This document shows, in pieces, positions 1 to 7,949 of a DNA stretch of 64,000 nucleotides. This DNA is from an uncultured Propionibacteriaceae bacterium (GTDB lineage Bacteria; Actinomycetota; Actinomycetes; Propionibacteriales; Propionibacteriaceae), in the NCBI GenBank assembly GCA_937926975.1, contig CALBCJ010000012.1:132939-196938 (forward strand). The letters run 5' to 3'. The position numbers and the translations under genes are program-made. Under the pieces are notes generated by a model, which saw nothing but the letters and a program-made list of their open reading frames with translations, was not told the DNA's origin and made no database searches. Each line of letters starts with the position of its first letter. Positions within the stretch are counted from its first letter, which is position 1.

Positions 1-54
1 CAGGACGAGATCGTTGCCCCCAGCCAGACCTTTCAGGCTGAGCGGCTTCGCTAG
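1..54 (+). CDS. C-terminal end of an unidentified protein (partial)
   Basis: The first 54 bases read in frame 1 as 17 sense codons ending in TAG immediately before the convergent MurA-like gene. Third codon positions are mostly G or C, as in neighbouring genes. The end-to-end abutment with the next stop codon suggests a real gene tail, but 17 residues are too few to identify it, and chance is possible. Confidence 0.3.
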   Translation, partial: QDEIVAPSQTFQAERLR

Positions 55-1575
55 CTACTCCCGGAAGGTCGAGATCTCGGCCCCCAGCGCCGCCAGGCGC
101 TGGGGCAGGTCCTCGTAGCCGCGCTGGATCACGTAGATGTCGCGCAGCACCGAGGTGCCGCGGGCGGCGAGGGCCGCCAGCAGCAGGCAGACCGCCGGGC
201 GCAGCGCCGGGGGACAGACGACCTCCTGGCCGCGCCAGCGGGTGGGGCCGGTGACGATGATCCGGTGAGGGTCGAGCAGCTGCACGCTGGCACCGAGCTT
301 GGTCAGCTCGATGAGGTGGATCGCGCGGTTGTCGTACACCCAGTCGTGGATCATCGTCGCGCCCTCGGCCTCGGCGGCGATCACGGCGAAGAAGGGGAGG
401 TTGTCGATGTTGAGCCCGGGGAACGGCATCGGGTGGATCTTGTCGGCCGCCGCGACCAGCTTCGACGGGTGCACGGTGAGGTCGACCAGCCGGGTCAGCC
501 CGTTGCGCGACAGGTACTCCTCGCTCAGCGAGTAGCGCAGGCCCATCTCGGTCAGCACCGCCAGCTCGATCTCGAGGAACTCGATCGGGACCCGGGTGAT
601 CTGCAGCTCGGAGTGGGTCACCACGGCCGCGGTGATCAGGCTCATCGCCTCGATCGGGTCCTCGGAGATGTCGTACGTGACGTCGACCTCAATCCGCTCC
701 TGACCGCGGATCCGCAGGGTCGTGGTGCCGACCCCCTCCACGCTCACCCCGAGCGCGATCAGGTAGGCGCACAGGTCCTGGACCATGTAGTTCGGGCTGG
801 CGTTGCGCAGCTCGGTCAGCCCCGGGGTCATCGCCGCCGCCATCAGGGCGTTCTCGGTGACCGTGTCGCCCCGCTCGGTGAGGGTCACCCGGCGCTGGCC
901 GGCACGGTCGTCACCCGTCACCTGGCACTGGTAGAAGCCCTCGGTGGCGGTCACCTCCAGCCCGAACGGGCGCAGCACCTGCAGGTGCGGCTCCACGGTC
1001 CGGGTCCCCAGGTTGCAGCCCCCCGCGTACGGCAGCCGGAACTCCTGCGCCTCGTGGATCAGCGGGCCGAGGAACAGCAGCACCGACCGCGTCCGGCGGG
1101 CAGCCTCGACGTTGACGGCGCTCAGGTCGAGCTCCTCGGGCCGGCTGATCGTCAGCGAGGAGCGGTTCTCGCTCCACACGCACGAGACGCCGATACTCTC
1201 CAGGACCTCAGTCAGCCGGTTCACCTCCTCGATCCGGGCGATCCCACGCAGGGTGGTGGTGCCGTAGTTCAGCAGCGAGGCGCACAGCAGCGCGACCGCG
1301 GCGTTCTTGCTGGAGCGGACCTCAATCGAGCCGGAGAGCCGCCGTCCGCCCTGGACCCGGACATGGGTGGCGCTCTTGCCGGGGAGGATGTCGCTGTCGA
1401 GAGCCTCCGCGATCCGGTTGATCATCTCCAGCGACAGGAGCTCGTCGCCGGCCTCGAGCCGGTGCACATCGGACTGGGGGGCGTCGAGCAGGTCAGCCAG
1501 CTGCGCCTGGCTGAGGCCACGCTGGGTGCGGGCGGCACGGACCAGGGCCCCGACCCGCTGAGGAGATGTCTTCAC
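55..1575 (-). CDS. UDP-N-acetylglucosamine 1-carboxyvinyltransferase-family protein with N-terminal HTH domain
   Basis: 506 aa, about 85 longer than ordinary MurA. Residues ~8-62 form an XRE/Cro-type helix-turn-helix (LSQAQLADLL, then SDVHRLEAG). Residues ~70-500 form the two-lobed EPSP-synthase/MurA fold. The substrate-binding Lys-Asn pair is present (SSKNAAV, K90-N91), as is the catalytic Cys loop (GGCNLGTR, Cys187), so the enzyme looks competent to transfer enolpyruvate from PEP to UDP-GlcNAc in cytoplasmic peptidoglycan synthesis. HTH-fused MurA paralogues occur in other actinobacteria beside a plain MurA, so this may be a second, DNA-binding form. The GTG start is chosen because a TATCGT box lies 6 nt upstream and there is no Shine-Dalgarno. 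It is divergent from lpdA. Confidence 0.85.
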   Translation of the reverse strand: MKTSPQRVGALVRAARTQRGLSQAQLADLLDAPQSDVHRLEAGDELLSLEMINRIAEALDSDILPGKSATHVRVQGGRRLSGSIEVRSSKNAAVALLCASLLNYGTTTLRGIARIEEVNRLTEVLESIGVSCVWSENRSSLTISRPEELDLSAVNVEAARRTRSVLLFLGPLIHEAQEFRLPYAGGCNLGTRTVEPHLQVLRPFGLEVTATEGFYQCQVTGDDRAGQRRVTLTERGDTVTENALMAAAMTPGLTELRNASPNYMVQDLCAYLIALGVSVEGVGTTTLRIRGQERIEVDVTYDISEDPIEAMSLITAAVVTHSELQITRVPIEFLEIELAVLTEMGLRYSLSEEYLSRNGLTRLVDLTVHPSKLVAAADKIHPMPFPGLNIDNLPFFAVIAAEAEGATMIHDWVYDNRAIHLIELTKLGASVQLLDPHRIIVTGPTRWRGQEVVCPPALRPAVCLLLAALAARGTSVLRDIYVIQRGYEDLPQRLAALGAEISTFRE

Positions 1576-1581
1576 GGTCCG

Positions 1582-1587
1582 ACGATA
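1582..1587 (-). promoter_or_regulatory. -10 box for the HTH-MurA gene (leaderless)
   Basis: On the minus strand TATCGT is followed by 6 nt and then the GTG start. No ribosome binding site is present, so transcription probably begins at the start codon. Confidence 0.5.
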
Positions 1588-1746
1588 ACCCAGACCACCG
1601 TCCGGCTTCCTGCCGAGACCGCTAAGACCACTTTGACAAGCAGTGACGCCGATCGTACGGGTTGCGGGCGCAGTGTGCTGCCCGGCGCCTCGGGCCGGGC
1701 CGGGGCTGGCCTGCCGCGGTCAGGCCCGAGGAAGGCCTGTAGTCGC

Positions 1747-1752
1747 TAAGGT
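1747..1752 (+). promoter_or_regulatory. -10 box for lpdA (leaderless)
   Basis: TAAGGT, 6 nt, then the ATG at 1759. There is no Shine-Dalgarno in the 20 nt before the start. Confidence 0.5.
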
Positions 1753-1758
1753 GAGCCC

Positions 1759-3156
1759 ATGAGCGCACACTTCGATGTGGTAGTCCTCGGCGGCGGTCCC
1801 GGTGGGTACGTGGCGGCGATCCGAGCCTCGCAGCTGGGGCTGAAGACGGCCGTGATCGAGAAGCAGTGGTGGGGCGGGGTGTGCCTCAACGTGGGCTGCA
1901 TCCCGACCAAGTCCCTGCTGCGCAACGCCGAGCTGGCGCACATCTTCACCCACGAGAAGGGCACCTTCGGGATCTCCGGCGAGGTGACCTTCGACTACGG
2001 CAAGGCGTTCAGCCGCAGCCGGGCGGTGTCGAAGCGGATGACGAACGGGGTCCACTTCCTGATGAAGAAGAACCGGATCACCGAGCTCAACGGCTGGGGG
2101 ACCTTCACCGGGCCGAAGACCATCGAGGTCACCGGTGACGACGGCACCCAGACCGTCACCTTTGACAACTGCATCATCGCCACCGGCTCGGTGACCAAGA
2201 TGCTGCCCGGGGTCGAGCGCAGCGAGCGGGTGGTGACCTATGAGGAGCAGATCCTGTCCGACACTCTGCCGAAGTCGATCGTGATCTGCGGGGCGGGCGC
2301 GATCGGGACCGAGTTCGCGTACGTGCTGCGCAGCTACGGAGTGGAGGTCACGATCGTCGAGTACCTCGACCGGATGGTCCCGCTGGAGGACCCGGAGGTC
2401 TCGGCCGAGATCGCCAAGGCGTACAAGAAGCTCGGCATCACGCTGATGCTCGGCCACGGGGTGAAGACCATCGCCGAGCACGAGGACGGGGTCACCGTCA
2501 CGGTCACCCCGGCCCAGGGTGGCGACGAGGTGGTCCTGGAGACCGAGCGGGTGCTGCTGTCGATCGGCTTTGCCCCGCGGACCGAGGGGTACGGCCTGGA
2601 GAAGACCGGGGTCGCCCTGACCGAGCGCGGCGCGGTCGCGGTCGACGACTACCTGCGGACCAACGTCGAGGGCCTGTACGCGATCGGTGACGTCACCGCC
2701 AAGCTGATGCTGGCCCACACGGCCGAGGCCCAGGGCGTGGTGGCCGCCGAGACCATCGCCGGGGTTGAGACGATGCCGGTGAACTACGACATGGTGCCGC
2801 GGGCCACCTACTGCCAGCCCCAGATTGGCTCCTTCGGCTACACCGAGGCCCAGGCCAAGGAGAAGGGGTACGACGTCAAGGTCGCGAAGTTCCCGTTCAC
2901 GGCCAACGGCAAGGCCTGGGGCCTGGGCGACGCGGTCGGCTTCGTGAAGGTGGTCGCCGACGCCACCCACAACGAGATCCTGGGCGCCCACATGGTCGGC
3001 CCGGACGTAACCGAGCTGCTGCCGGTGTTCACGCTGGCTCAGATGTGGGACCTCACCGCCGACGAGATGGGCCGCAACATCCACGCCCACCCCACCTTGT
3101 CGGAGGCGATCAAGGAGGCCGTCGAGGGCATCGGCGGCCACATGATCAACATCTGA
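1759..3156 (+). CDS. lpdA: Dihydrolipoamide dehydrogenase (E3)
   Basis: 465 aa, normal family length. It reoxidises dihydrolipoamide of 2-oxo-acid dehydrogenase or glycine-cleavage complexes with NAD+. Visible parts in order: FAD-binding GGGPGG at residues 11-16; the redox disulfide Cys42/Cys47 in VCLNVGCIPTKS; an NAD-binding GAGAIGTEFA; the second FAD motif YAIGDV; and the C-terminal dimerisation domain with the active-site His444-Glu449 pair (HPTLSE). All catalytic residues are intact. It is a single-gene unit with no E1 or E2 nearby, as in many actinobacteria where lpd is monocistronic. A palindromic hairpin follows the stop. Confidence 0.96.
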   Translation: MSAHFDVVVLGGGPGGYVAAIRASQLGLKTAVIEKQWWGGVCLNVGCIPTKSLLRNAELAHIFTHEKGTFGISGEVTFDYGKAFSRSRAVSKRMTNGVHFLMKKNRITELNGWGTFTGPKTIEVTGDDGTQTVTFDNCIIATGSVTKMLPGVERSERVVTYEEQILSDTLPKSIVICGAGAIGTEFAYVLRSYGVEVTIVEYLDRMVPLEDPEVSAEIAKAYKKLGITLMLGHGVKTIAEHEDGVTVTVTPAQGGDEVVLETERVLLSIGFAPRTEGYGLEKTGVALTERGAVAVDDYLRTNVEGLYAIGDVTAKLMLAHTAEAQGVVAAETIAGVETMPVNYDMVPRATYCQPQIGSFGYTEAQAKEKGYDVKVAKFPFTANGKAWGLGDAVGFVKVVADATHNEILGAHMVGPDVTELLPVFTLAQMWDLTADEMGRNIHAHPTLSEAIKEAVEGIGGHMINI

Positions 3157-3172
3157 GAGGTACGGGTTCTCC

Positions 3173-3200
3173 GGCGGCCGCGGCGATCGTCGCGGCCGCC
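3173..3200 (+). terminator. Hairpin after lpdA
   Basis: Perfect 10-bp stem GGCGGCCGCG / CGCGGCCGCC around an 8-nt loop, 16 nt after the lpdA stop. There is no U-tract, common for high-GC actinobacterial terminators. Confidence 0.6.
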
Positions 3201-3278
3201 GCTGTGCTTGGGGTCTGCAGCCGCCGCCGCGACCGCTGGGCTCTGAGCAGCCAGTCACACCCGACGGCGGGGAGTGGG

Positions 3279-3284
3279 TACCAT
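3279..3284 (+). promoter_or_regulatory. -10 box for the methyltransferase (leaderless)
   Basis: TACCAT, 7 nt, then GTG at 3292. This selects the GTG over in-frame GTG 3274 and ATG 3283 upstream. Confidence 0.4.
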
Positions 3285-3291
3285 GCCGGGC

Positions 3292-3903
3292 GTGACAAAG
3301 CCACCGCCCAGCGCCTGGGCCACCATGATCGCCGCCGACCCTGACCACTCTCACCGCTACGCCCAGCGGTTCAAGATCCTGGCCGCCCAGGGGCAGGACG
3401 TCGACGGGGAGGCCCGGCTGGTCGATGCGATGCTGGCGCGCGGGTCGCGGGTGCTGGATGCTGGCTGCGGCGCCGGGCGGGCCGGTGGCTACCTGGCCCG
3501 GGCCGGGCACACGGTGGTGGGCGTCGACCTCGACCCGGTCCTGATCGCCGCCGCCCAGGAGGACTTCGCCGGGCCGACCTGGCTGGTGGGGGACCTGGCC
3601 GAGCTGGACCTGCCGGCTCAGGGGATCACCGAGCCGTTCGACGCGATCATCTGCGCCGGCAACGTGATGACCTTCCTGCACCCCGACACCCGGGTCGAGG
3701 TGCTGGCCCGGATGGGACGGCACCTGGCCGAGGACGGGCGGGCGGTGATCGGCTTCGGAGCCGGGCGCGGCTACCAGCCGGAGGACTTCTGCGCCGACGC
3801 GGTCAGCGCCGGACTGCGGGTCGATGCGCGGTTCTCCACCTGGGAGCTGCGGCCCTTCACAGCCGACTCCGGCTTCCTGGTGGCGGTGCTGTCTCGGGCC
3901 TGA
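3292..3903 (+). CDS. Class I SAM-dependent methyltransferase
   Basis: 203 aa from GTG 3292; ATG 3283 is an alternative start. The methyltransferase fold is clear: motif I VLDAGCGAGRAGG binds S-adenosylmethionine, VVGVDLDP is the acidic ribose-binding end of strand 2, and FDAIICAGNVM is the motif IV region. The length fits small-molecule or tRNA methyltransferases of the Methyltransf_25/11 group. Nothing in the sequence fixes the substrate. It is flanked by the lpdA terminator and by convergent nagB, so it seems transcribed alone. Confidence 0.8.
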   Translation: MTKPPPSAWATMIAADPDHSHRYAQRFKILAAQGQDVDGEARLVDAMLARGSRVLDAGCGAGRAGGYLARAGHTVVGVDLDPVLIAAAQEDFAGPTWLVGDLAELDLPAQGITEPFDAIICAGNVMTFLHPDTRVEVLARMGRHLAEDGRAVIGFGAGRGYQPEDFCADAVSAGLRVDARFSTWELRPFTADSGFLVAVLSRA

Positions 3904-3991
3904 CCCCTGAGACCAGCAGACGCCGGCGGCGCCGCGGTCCCGGCACAGCGCCACGAGCAGGAGCCGGTGCCCGCGCCCAGCGCGGTACGGA

Positions 3992-4009
3992 CCGCCCGAT
4001 GCTGGGCGG
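3992..4009. terminator. Hairpin between convergent methyltransferase and nagB
   Basis: CCGCCC, 6-nt loop, GGGCGG, placed just before the nagB stop on the other strand. It could act in either direction; there is no U-tract. Confidence 0.4.
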
Positions 4010-4016
4010 CCGGGGC

Positions 4017-4808
4017 TCAGGCGTCGAAGCGCTGCCAGGAGGGCTTGTGCTGGTAGGTCTCGCGGTAGTAGTCCGCCAGCTCCAGCTGACTGGCCGCAGC
4101 CTCGTCGACCACGATCGTGGCGTGCTGGTGCATCTGCAGCACCGACCCGGGCCAGCGCGAGGTGACCGGCCCCTCGATGACAGCGGCGATCGCAGCGGCC
4201 TTGTGCTCGCCCTGGGCCACCATCACCACGTGCTCGGCGTCCATGATGGTGCCCAGCCCCTGGGTCAGGCAGTGCCGGGGAACCTCGTCCAGGCTGGAGA
4301 AGAAGCGGGCGTTGTCGCGGCGGGTGACCTGGGTCAGGGTCTTGATCCGGGTCCGGGAGGCCAGCGAGGAGGTGGGCTCGTTGAAGCCGATGTGGCCGTT
4401 GCTGCCGACTCCGAGGATCTGGACGCTGACCCCGCCGACAGCCCGGATCGCCGCCTCGTAGCAGCGGACAGCCCGCTCCAGGTTGTCGCTAAAGCCGTCG
4501 GGGGTGTGGACCTTCTTCGGGTCCATCCGCAGCGGCTCGGTCACGGTCCGCCGGATCACCTCAGCGTACGACTCGGGGTGCCCCTGCGCAAGCCCGACGT
4601 ACTCGTCGAGGGCGAAGGCCGAGGCCTGGGACAGGTCGAGCCGCCCGTCAGCGACCCGGGCAGCGAGCGCCTGGTACAGCGCCAGCGGCGAGGAGCCCGT
4701 GGCAACGCCGAGAACCACCTCGGGGCCGGTGTCGCGGCAGACCCGGGCGACCTTCGCGGCGGCGACCTCGGCGACCTCGTCGGGAGAGGCGCAGATGATG
4801 ACTTCCAT
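4017..4808 (-). CDS. nagB: Glucosamine-6-phosphate deaminase
   Basis: 263 aa, the usual length. It converts glucosamine-6-phosphate to fructose-6-phosphate and ammonia, feeding amino sugars into glycolysis. Seen: phosphate-binding loop ATGSSP (~residues 37-42), catalytic ALDEYVG (Asp68), and GSNGHIGFNEP carrying the active-site His/Glu region. The ATG has a strong GGAAGGA ribosome binding site. nagA is not adjacent. The upstream intergenic region, shared with a divergent ATPase gene, carries repeated CTGTAT/ATACAG half-sites, a plausible operator for a HutC/NagR-like GntR regulator (inference). The PTS at 40.8-45.1 kb might supply the sugar phosphate, but its substrate is unknown. Confidence 0.93.
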   Translation of the reverse strand: MEVIICASPDEVAEVAAAKVARVCRDTGPEVVLGVATGSSPLALYQALAARVADGRLDLSQASAFALDEYVGLAQGHPESYAEVIRRTVTEPLRMDPKKVHTPDGFSDNLERAVRCYEAAIRAVGGVSVQILGVGSNGHIGFNEPTSSLASRTRIKTLTQVTRRDNARFFSSLDEVPRHCLTQGLGTIMDAEHVVMVAQGEHKAAAIAAVIEGPVTSRWPGSVLQMHQHATIVVDEAAASQLELADYYRETYQHKPSWQRFDA

Positions 4809-4864
4809 GGTGTCCTTCCGTCCGGCGACATCTTGTCAGAGGCCCCTGGCAGACTGAGAAGCGA

Positions 4865-4897
4865 CTGTATACAGACTCATACAGCGGGTTCTGTATG
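4865..4897. promoter_or_regulatory. Clustered palindromic operator, nagB/ATPase divergent region
   Basis: CTGTATACAG (4865-4874) is a perfect 10-bp palindrome. It is followed by CATACAG (4878-4884), 6 nt, CTGTATG (4891-4897), a perfect 7-6-7 inverted repeat. Four half-sites of the same ATACAG word lie in 33 bp, midway between two divergent starts. This is typical of a cooperative repressor or activator site; the GTATAC core is like HutC-type GntR sites. The regulator gene is not visible. Confidence 0.6.
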
Positions 4898-4917
4898 AAT
4901 CGGTATCTGGAGGTGTG

Positions 4918-6174
4918 ATGGAGCGGAGCGTGTACTCGCCAGGGGCTGGTCACCAGCCCCCGGTGCTGGCGGGCCGGGATGACCTGATCCAGAGCTGGGA
5001 GCTCATGACCAACGACGTGCTGGCCGCCGGCCGGGTGCACGCCCGCGACCTGCTGCTGCTCGGCCCACGGGGGATCGGCAAGACCGTCGCCCTGACCCGG
5101 CTCGGCGAGGTCGCCGAGCAGGCCGGCTACCTGGTGATCGACCTGCAGGCCGTACGGGGTCAGACAACCCTGGTCGCCTCGCTGCTGGACCACGCCGAGA
5201 CCCAGCTGGAGGACCGGCACTCCGCCTGGCAGACCGTACGGCGCCACGTCGACTCGCTGCGGCTGAGCCTGACCGCCTTCGGGGTCGGCGCCGGGGTGGA
5301 CTTCTCGCCCCGCACCGGCTCGTCCGGCGGCGGTACCGCTCCGGGCCGGGTGGCCCGGATGCTGGCCGACCTGGCCGAGGCGGTCAGCACGGGGCAGCCC
5401 GGCCGCGGTGGGGTCATGGTGAGCATCGACGAGATCCAGGCCGCCACCCCCGATGACCTCGTGCTGCTGGCCGCCGCTCTGCAGCGGCTCAACGTCAACC
5501 ATCCCCAGGCCCGGGTCCTGTTCGCCGCCACCGGCCTGCCGTACACCCGGGACTCGCTGAACCGGGCCGGGGTCACCCACCCCGAGCGGCTGTTCACAGC
5601 GGTCCTGCTGCCGGTGGTGCTGGAGGAGTCGGAGGCCCGCCGGGCAGTCGTCGAGCCGGCCCTGGCCCGAGGGGTGCTCTGGCAGCCGCAGGCTGTCGAC
5701 GAGCTGCTGCGGGTGACCAACGGCTACCCGGCCCACCTGCAGCTCTTCGCCGACGCCGCCTGGCGGGTCGCCGAGAACCAGCAGATCACCCTGGCCGACG
5801 TCCAGACCGCCACCGCCCAGGTGGTGACCGCCCTCGCCGACGGCACCTTCGACCCCCGCTGGGCCTCGCTGCCGAACCGGCAGCGGGAGTACCTGGCGGC
5901 CCTGGCCGCCCAGGGCGGGGTCGCGTCGGCAGCCACCATGAGCCGGGTCCTGGGGCGGCGGGCCTCTGACCTCAGCCGAGCCCGCGACCAGGCGATCAAG
6001 GCCGGTGACGTGTACAGCCCGCGCCGCGGTGAGGTCCGGCTGTCGGTGCCACTGTTCGGGCAGTACGTCCTCAGCCACTACGAGGCTGACCGGCTGGCCA
6101 CCGACGACCCAGACGGGATGGTCTCCCTGCAGCAGATGCAGCAGGTGCGAGCCGCTCCCGAGCTCGGGCAGTGA
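4918..6174 (+). CDS. AAA ATPase (Orc1/Cdc6-like, AAA_16 type) with C-terminal winged helix
   Basis: 418 aa from ATG 4918 with GGAGG 4 nt upstream; GTG 4915 is too close to that site. P-loop GPRGIGKT at residues 49-56; Walker B VMVSIDE with Asp171-Glu172; a sensor-1-like FAATGLPYT; and a C-terminal winged-helix-like segment (LAAQGGVASAATMSRVLG...). The family comprises ATP-dependent switches or loaders, many in bacterial conflict or transposition modules; the exact role is unknown. It is immediately upstream of the large helicase-nuclease gene on the same strand, but a hairpin and a separate -10 box lie between, so they are neighbours rather than one strict operon. It may be co-regulated with nagB through the operator at 4865-4897. 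Confidence 0.75.
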   Translation: MERSVYSPGAGHQPPVLAGRDDLIQSWELMTNDVLAAGRVHARDLLLLGPRGIGKTVALTRLGEVAEQAGYLVIDLQAVRGQTTLVASLLDHAETQLEDRHSAWQTVRRHVDSLRLSLTAFGVGAGVDFSPRTGSSGGGTAPGRVARMLADLAEAVSTGQPGRGGVMVSIDEIQAATPDDLVLLAAALQRLNVNHPQARVLFAATGLPYTRDSLNRAGVTHPERLFTAVLLPVVLEESEARRAVVEPALARGVLWQPQAVDELLRVTNGYPAHLQLFADAAWRVAENQQITLADVQTATAQVVTALADGTFDPRWASLPNRQREYLAALAAQGGVASAATMSRVLGRRASDLSRARDQAIKAGDVYSPRRGEVRLSVPLFGQYVLSHYEADRLATDDPDGMVSLQQMQQVRAAPELGQ

Positions 6175-6329
6175 TGCCCAGGCGCCGCTGAGGACGAGCA
6201 GGGGCACGGGACCCGAACCGGGTCGGGGACCCGCGGCCCGGCTGCAGGGGGCCGTGCTGGGCAGCCTCTACCCGGCCTGCTTCCTCGTGGTGGGGCTGCA
6301 AGCGTGCTCTGCAGGCGCTGCTCGGCATC

Positions 6330-6347
6330 CCGCTCTGAGCAGAGCGG
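6330..6347 (+). terminator. Hairpin between ATPase and helicase genes
   Basis: CCGCTCT-GAGC-AGAGCGG, a perfect 7-bp stem with a tetraloop, 24 nt before the next -10 box. The rest of 6175-6383 shows no ORF of note. Confidence 0.45.
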
Positions 6348-6370
6348 CCGAGACCGTCCGAGCCTGCCCC

Positions 6371-6376
6371 TAGGCT
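6371..6376 (+). promoter_or_regulatory. -10 box for the helicase-nuclease gene (leaderless)
   Basis: TAGGCT, 7 nt, then ATG 6384, with no Shine-Dalgarno. Confidence 0.5.
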
Positions 6377-7331
6377 TTCGGGCATGCCTGACCAGCCGCT
6401 GCGGACCGACATCGAGATCATCTCAGCACCGTTCGTGAACCAGGCCATGAACCACAACCGGATCCCCTTCCTGCAGCTGGTGAGCGTGACCGCGACCGGC
6501 GCCGACCAGACCATCACCGGGGTCCTGGACATCAGCGTCACCGGGCCCGCCGGCGAGGTGCTGTCGCGGCCCTGGCGCCAGGAGGTCGGCCTCGAGCCGC
6601 AGCGCCCGTACCGGCTCGACCACCCGGAGGTGGTGCTCGACCCGGCCCTGGCGGCCACCCTGGAGGAGACGGTCCAGGCCGAGATCCAGGTCCGGTTCCA
6701 GGGGCCGGGGGAGACCGAGGCTGTCGCCTACGCGCCGCTGCGGGTGCTCGCCCACCACCAGTGGCTGCTGGACCCGGACGCCCCGCTGCGCTGCGTCCAG
6801 CTGCTGGCCGCCTTCGTCCAGCCCAACCACCCCGCCGTCGCCGGGCTGCTGCCGGACGTGGCCGACGAGCTGATGCGCACCACCCGCAGCTCGTCACTGT
6901 CGGTCGACAGTGTCAGCCCGGAGCGGATCGACGCCGTGGTCGGGGCGGTGTTCACCGTGCTCCAGAGCCGCCAGATCTCGTACGCGGCCCCGCCAGCCAG
7001 CTGGGGGCTGGGCCAGCGGCTCCGAGGGCCGGCCACGGTCCTGGAGCAGCGCCTCGGGACCTGTCTCGACACCACGGTGCTGATGGCGTCGGTGCTGGAG
7101 CACCTAGGCGTGGCCCCCGTGATCTGGATCGCCTCCGGGCACGCCTTCTGCTCCTGGTGGCGCAGCCCGGAGCTGGCCCTGCCCGACGCCGCCAGCCTGC
7201 AGGTGACCAGCGCCGTGAACGCGGTCGACCTCAACCTGCTGGGTGTGGTCGAGACCACCATGCTGACCCGGGAGCGCCGCCCGGCCCGAGACCAGCTGCG
7301 CCGGGCCCAGCAGGTCCTCAAGGACACCTAC

Positions 7332-7366
7332 TTCACCAGCCAGACCGCCTTCACCAGCCAGACCGC
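7332..7366 (+). repeat. 18-nt tandem duplication in the helicase gene
   Basis: A 17-nt core (7332-7348) recurs at 7350-7366 with an 18-nt period, coding FTSQTA twice. It is in frame and adds 6 residues. Confidence 0.7.
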
Positions 7367-7944
7367 TGAGCTGCTGGCCGTGGTCGACATCGCCGCGTCC
7401 CGCCACCTGAGAGTGCTGCCCCTGCCGGCCCGGGTCCAGCGTCCCGACGGGGTGGTCGAGGTCGTGGAGTACCAGCCGGCGGCTGTCGTCCTCACCGGGA
7501 GCGCCACACCGGCCTCCAGCGGTCCGCTGCTAGCACAGGAGGAGCGCCCGGTCCCAGCCCGGGTCCAGGCCTGGAAGAACGAGCTGCTGGACCTCAGCCT
7601 GCGCAACCCGCTGCTCAACCTCAACCGGGTCACCGAGCTGCGGATGCAGATTCCTGACGGCTCCCTGGGGCACTACGCCGAGCTGCTCGGCGCCGGAACC
7701 TCGTTCACACTGCGGGCCGCAGACGACGTTCCGCTGCTGGCCGCAGCCGGGATCCGCCGCGGCGCGGCGCTGCCCGGGGACGCACTGCGCTCGATGGTGG
7801 CCCAGCAGCACGTGGTGCTCAGCGACCTGCCCGGCAGCCTGCACAGCTCCATGGCCGACCGGCTGCGCTACCGGGCCCGCACCGCGCTCCAGGAGAGCGG
7901 CGCCAACCTGCTCACGGTGGTCCTCGGGACGGTCGAGTGGCAGC

Positions 7945-7949
7945 GGGGG
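7945..7949 (+). other. G5 tract at the frame break
   Basis: The upstream frame reads CAG CGG GGG AGC; conserved coding resumes in the -1 frame as GAG CGG AAG. Six Gs would restore one frame (Q-R-G-E-R-K). Homopolymer slippage is the simplest explanation. Confidence 0.75.

Noticed and set aside
1720..3954. Very long minus-strand open frame opposite lpdA and the methyltransferase
   Set aside because: It is antisense to two clear genes; low-complexity GC-driven composition and no domain, as expected from strong third-position G/C.
7945..7949. Claim of programmed -1 frameshifting
   Set aside because: No proper X-XXY-YYZ slippery heptamer and no clear downstream pseudoknot; an indel in a homopolymer is simpler, so only the break itself is asserted.
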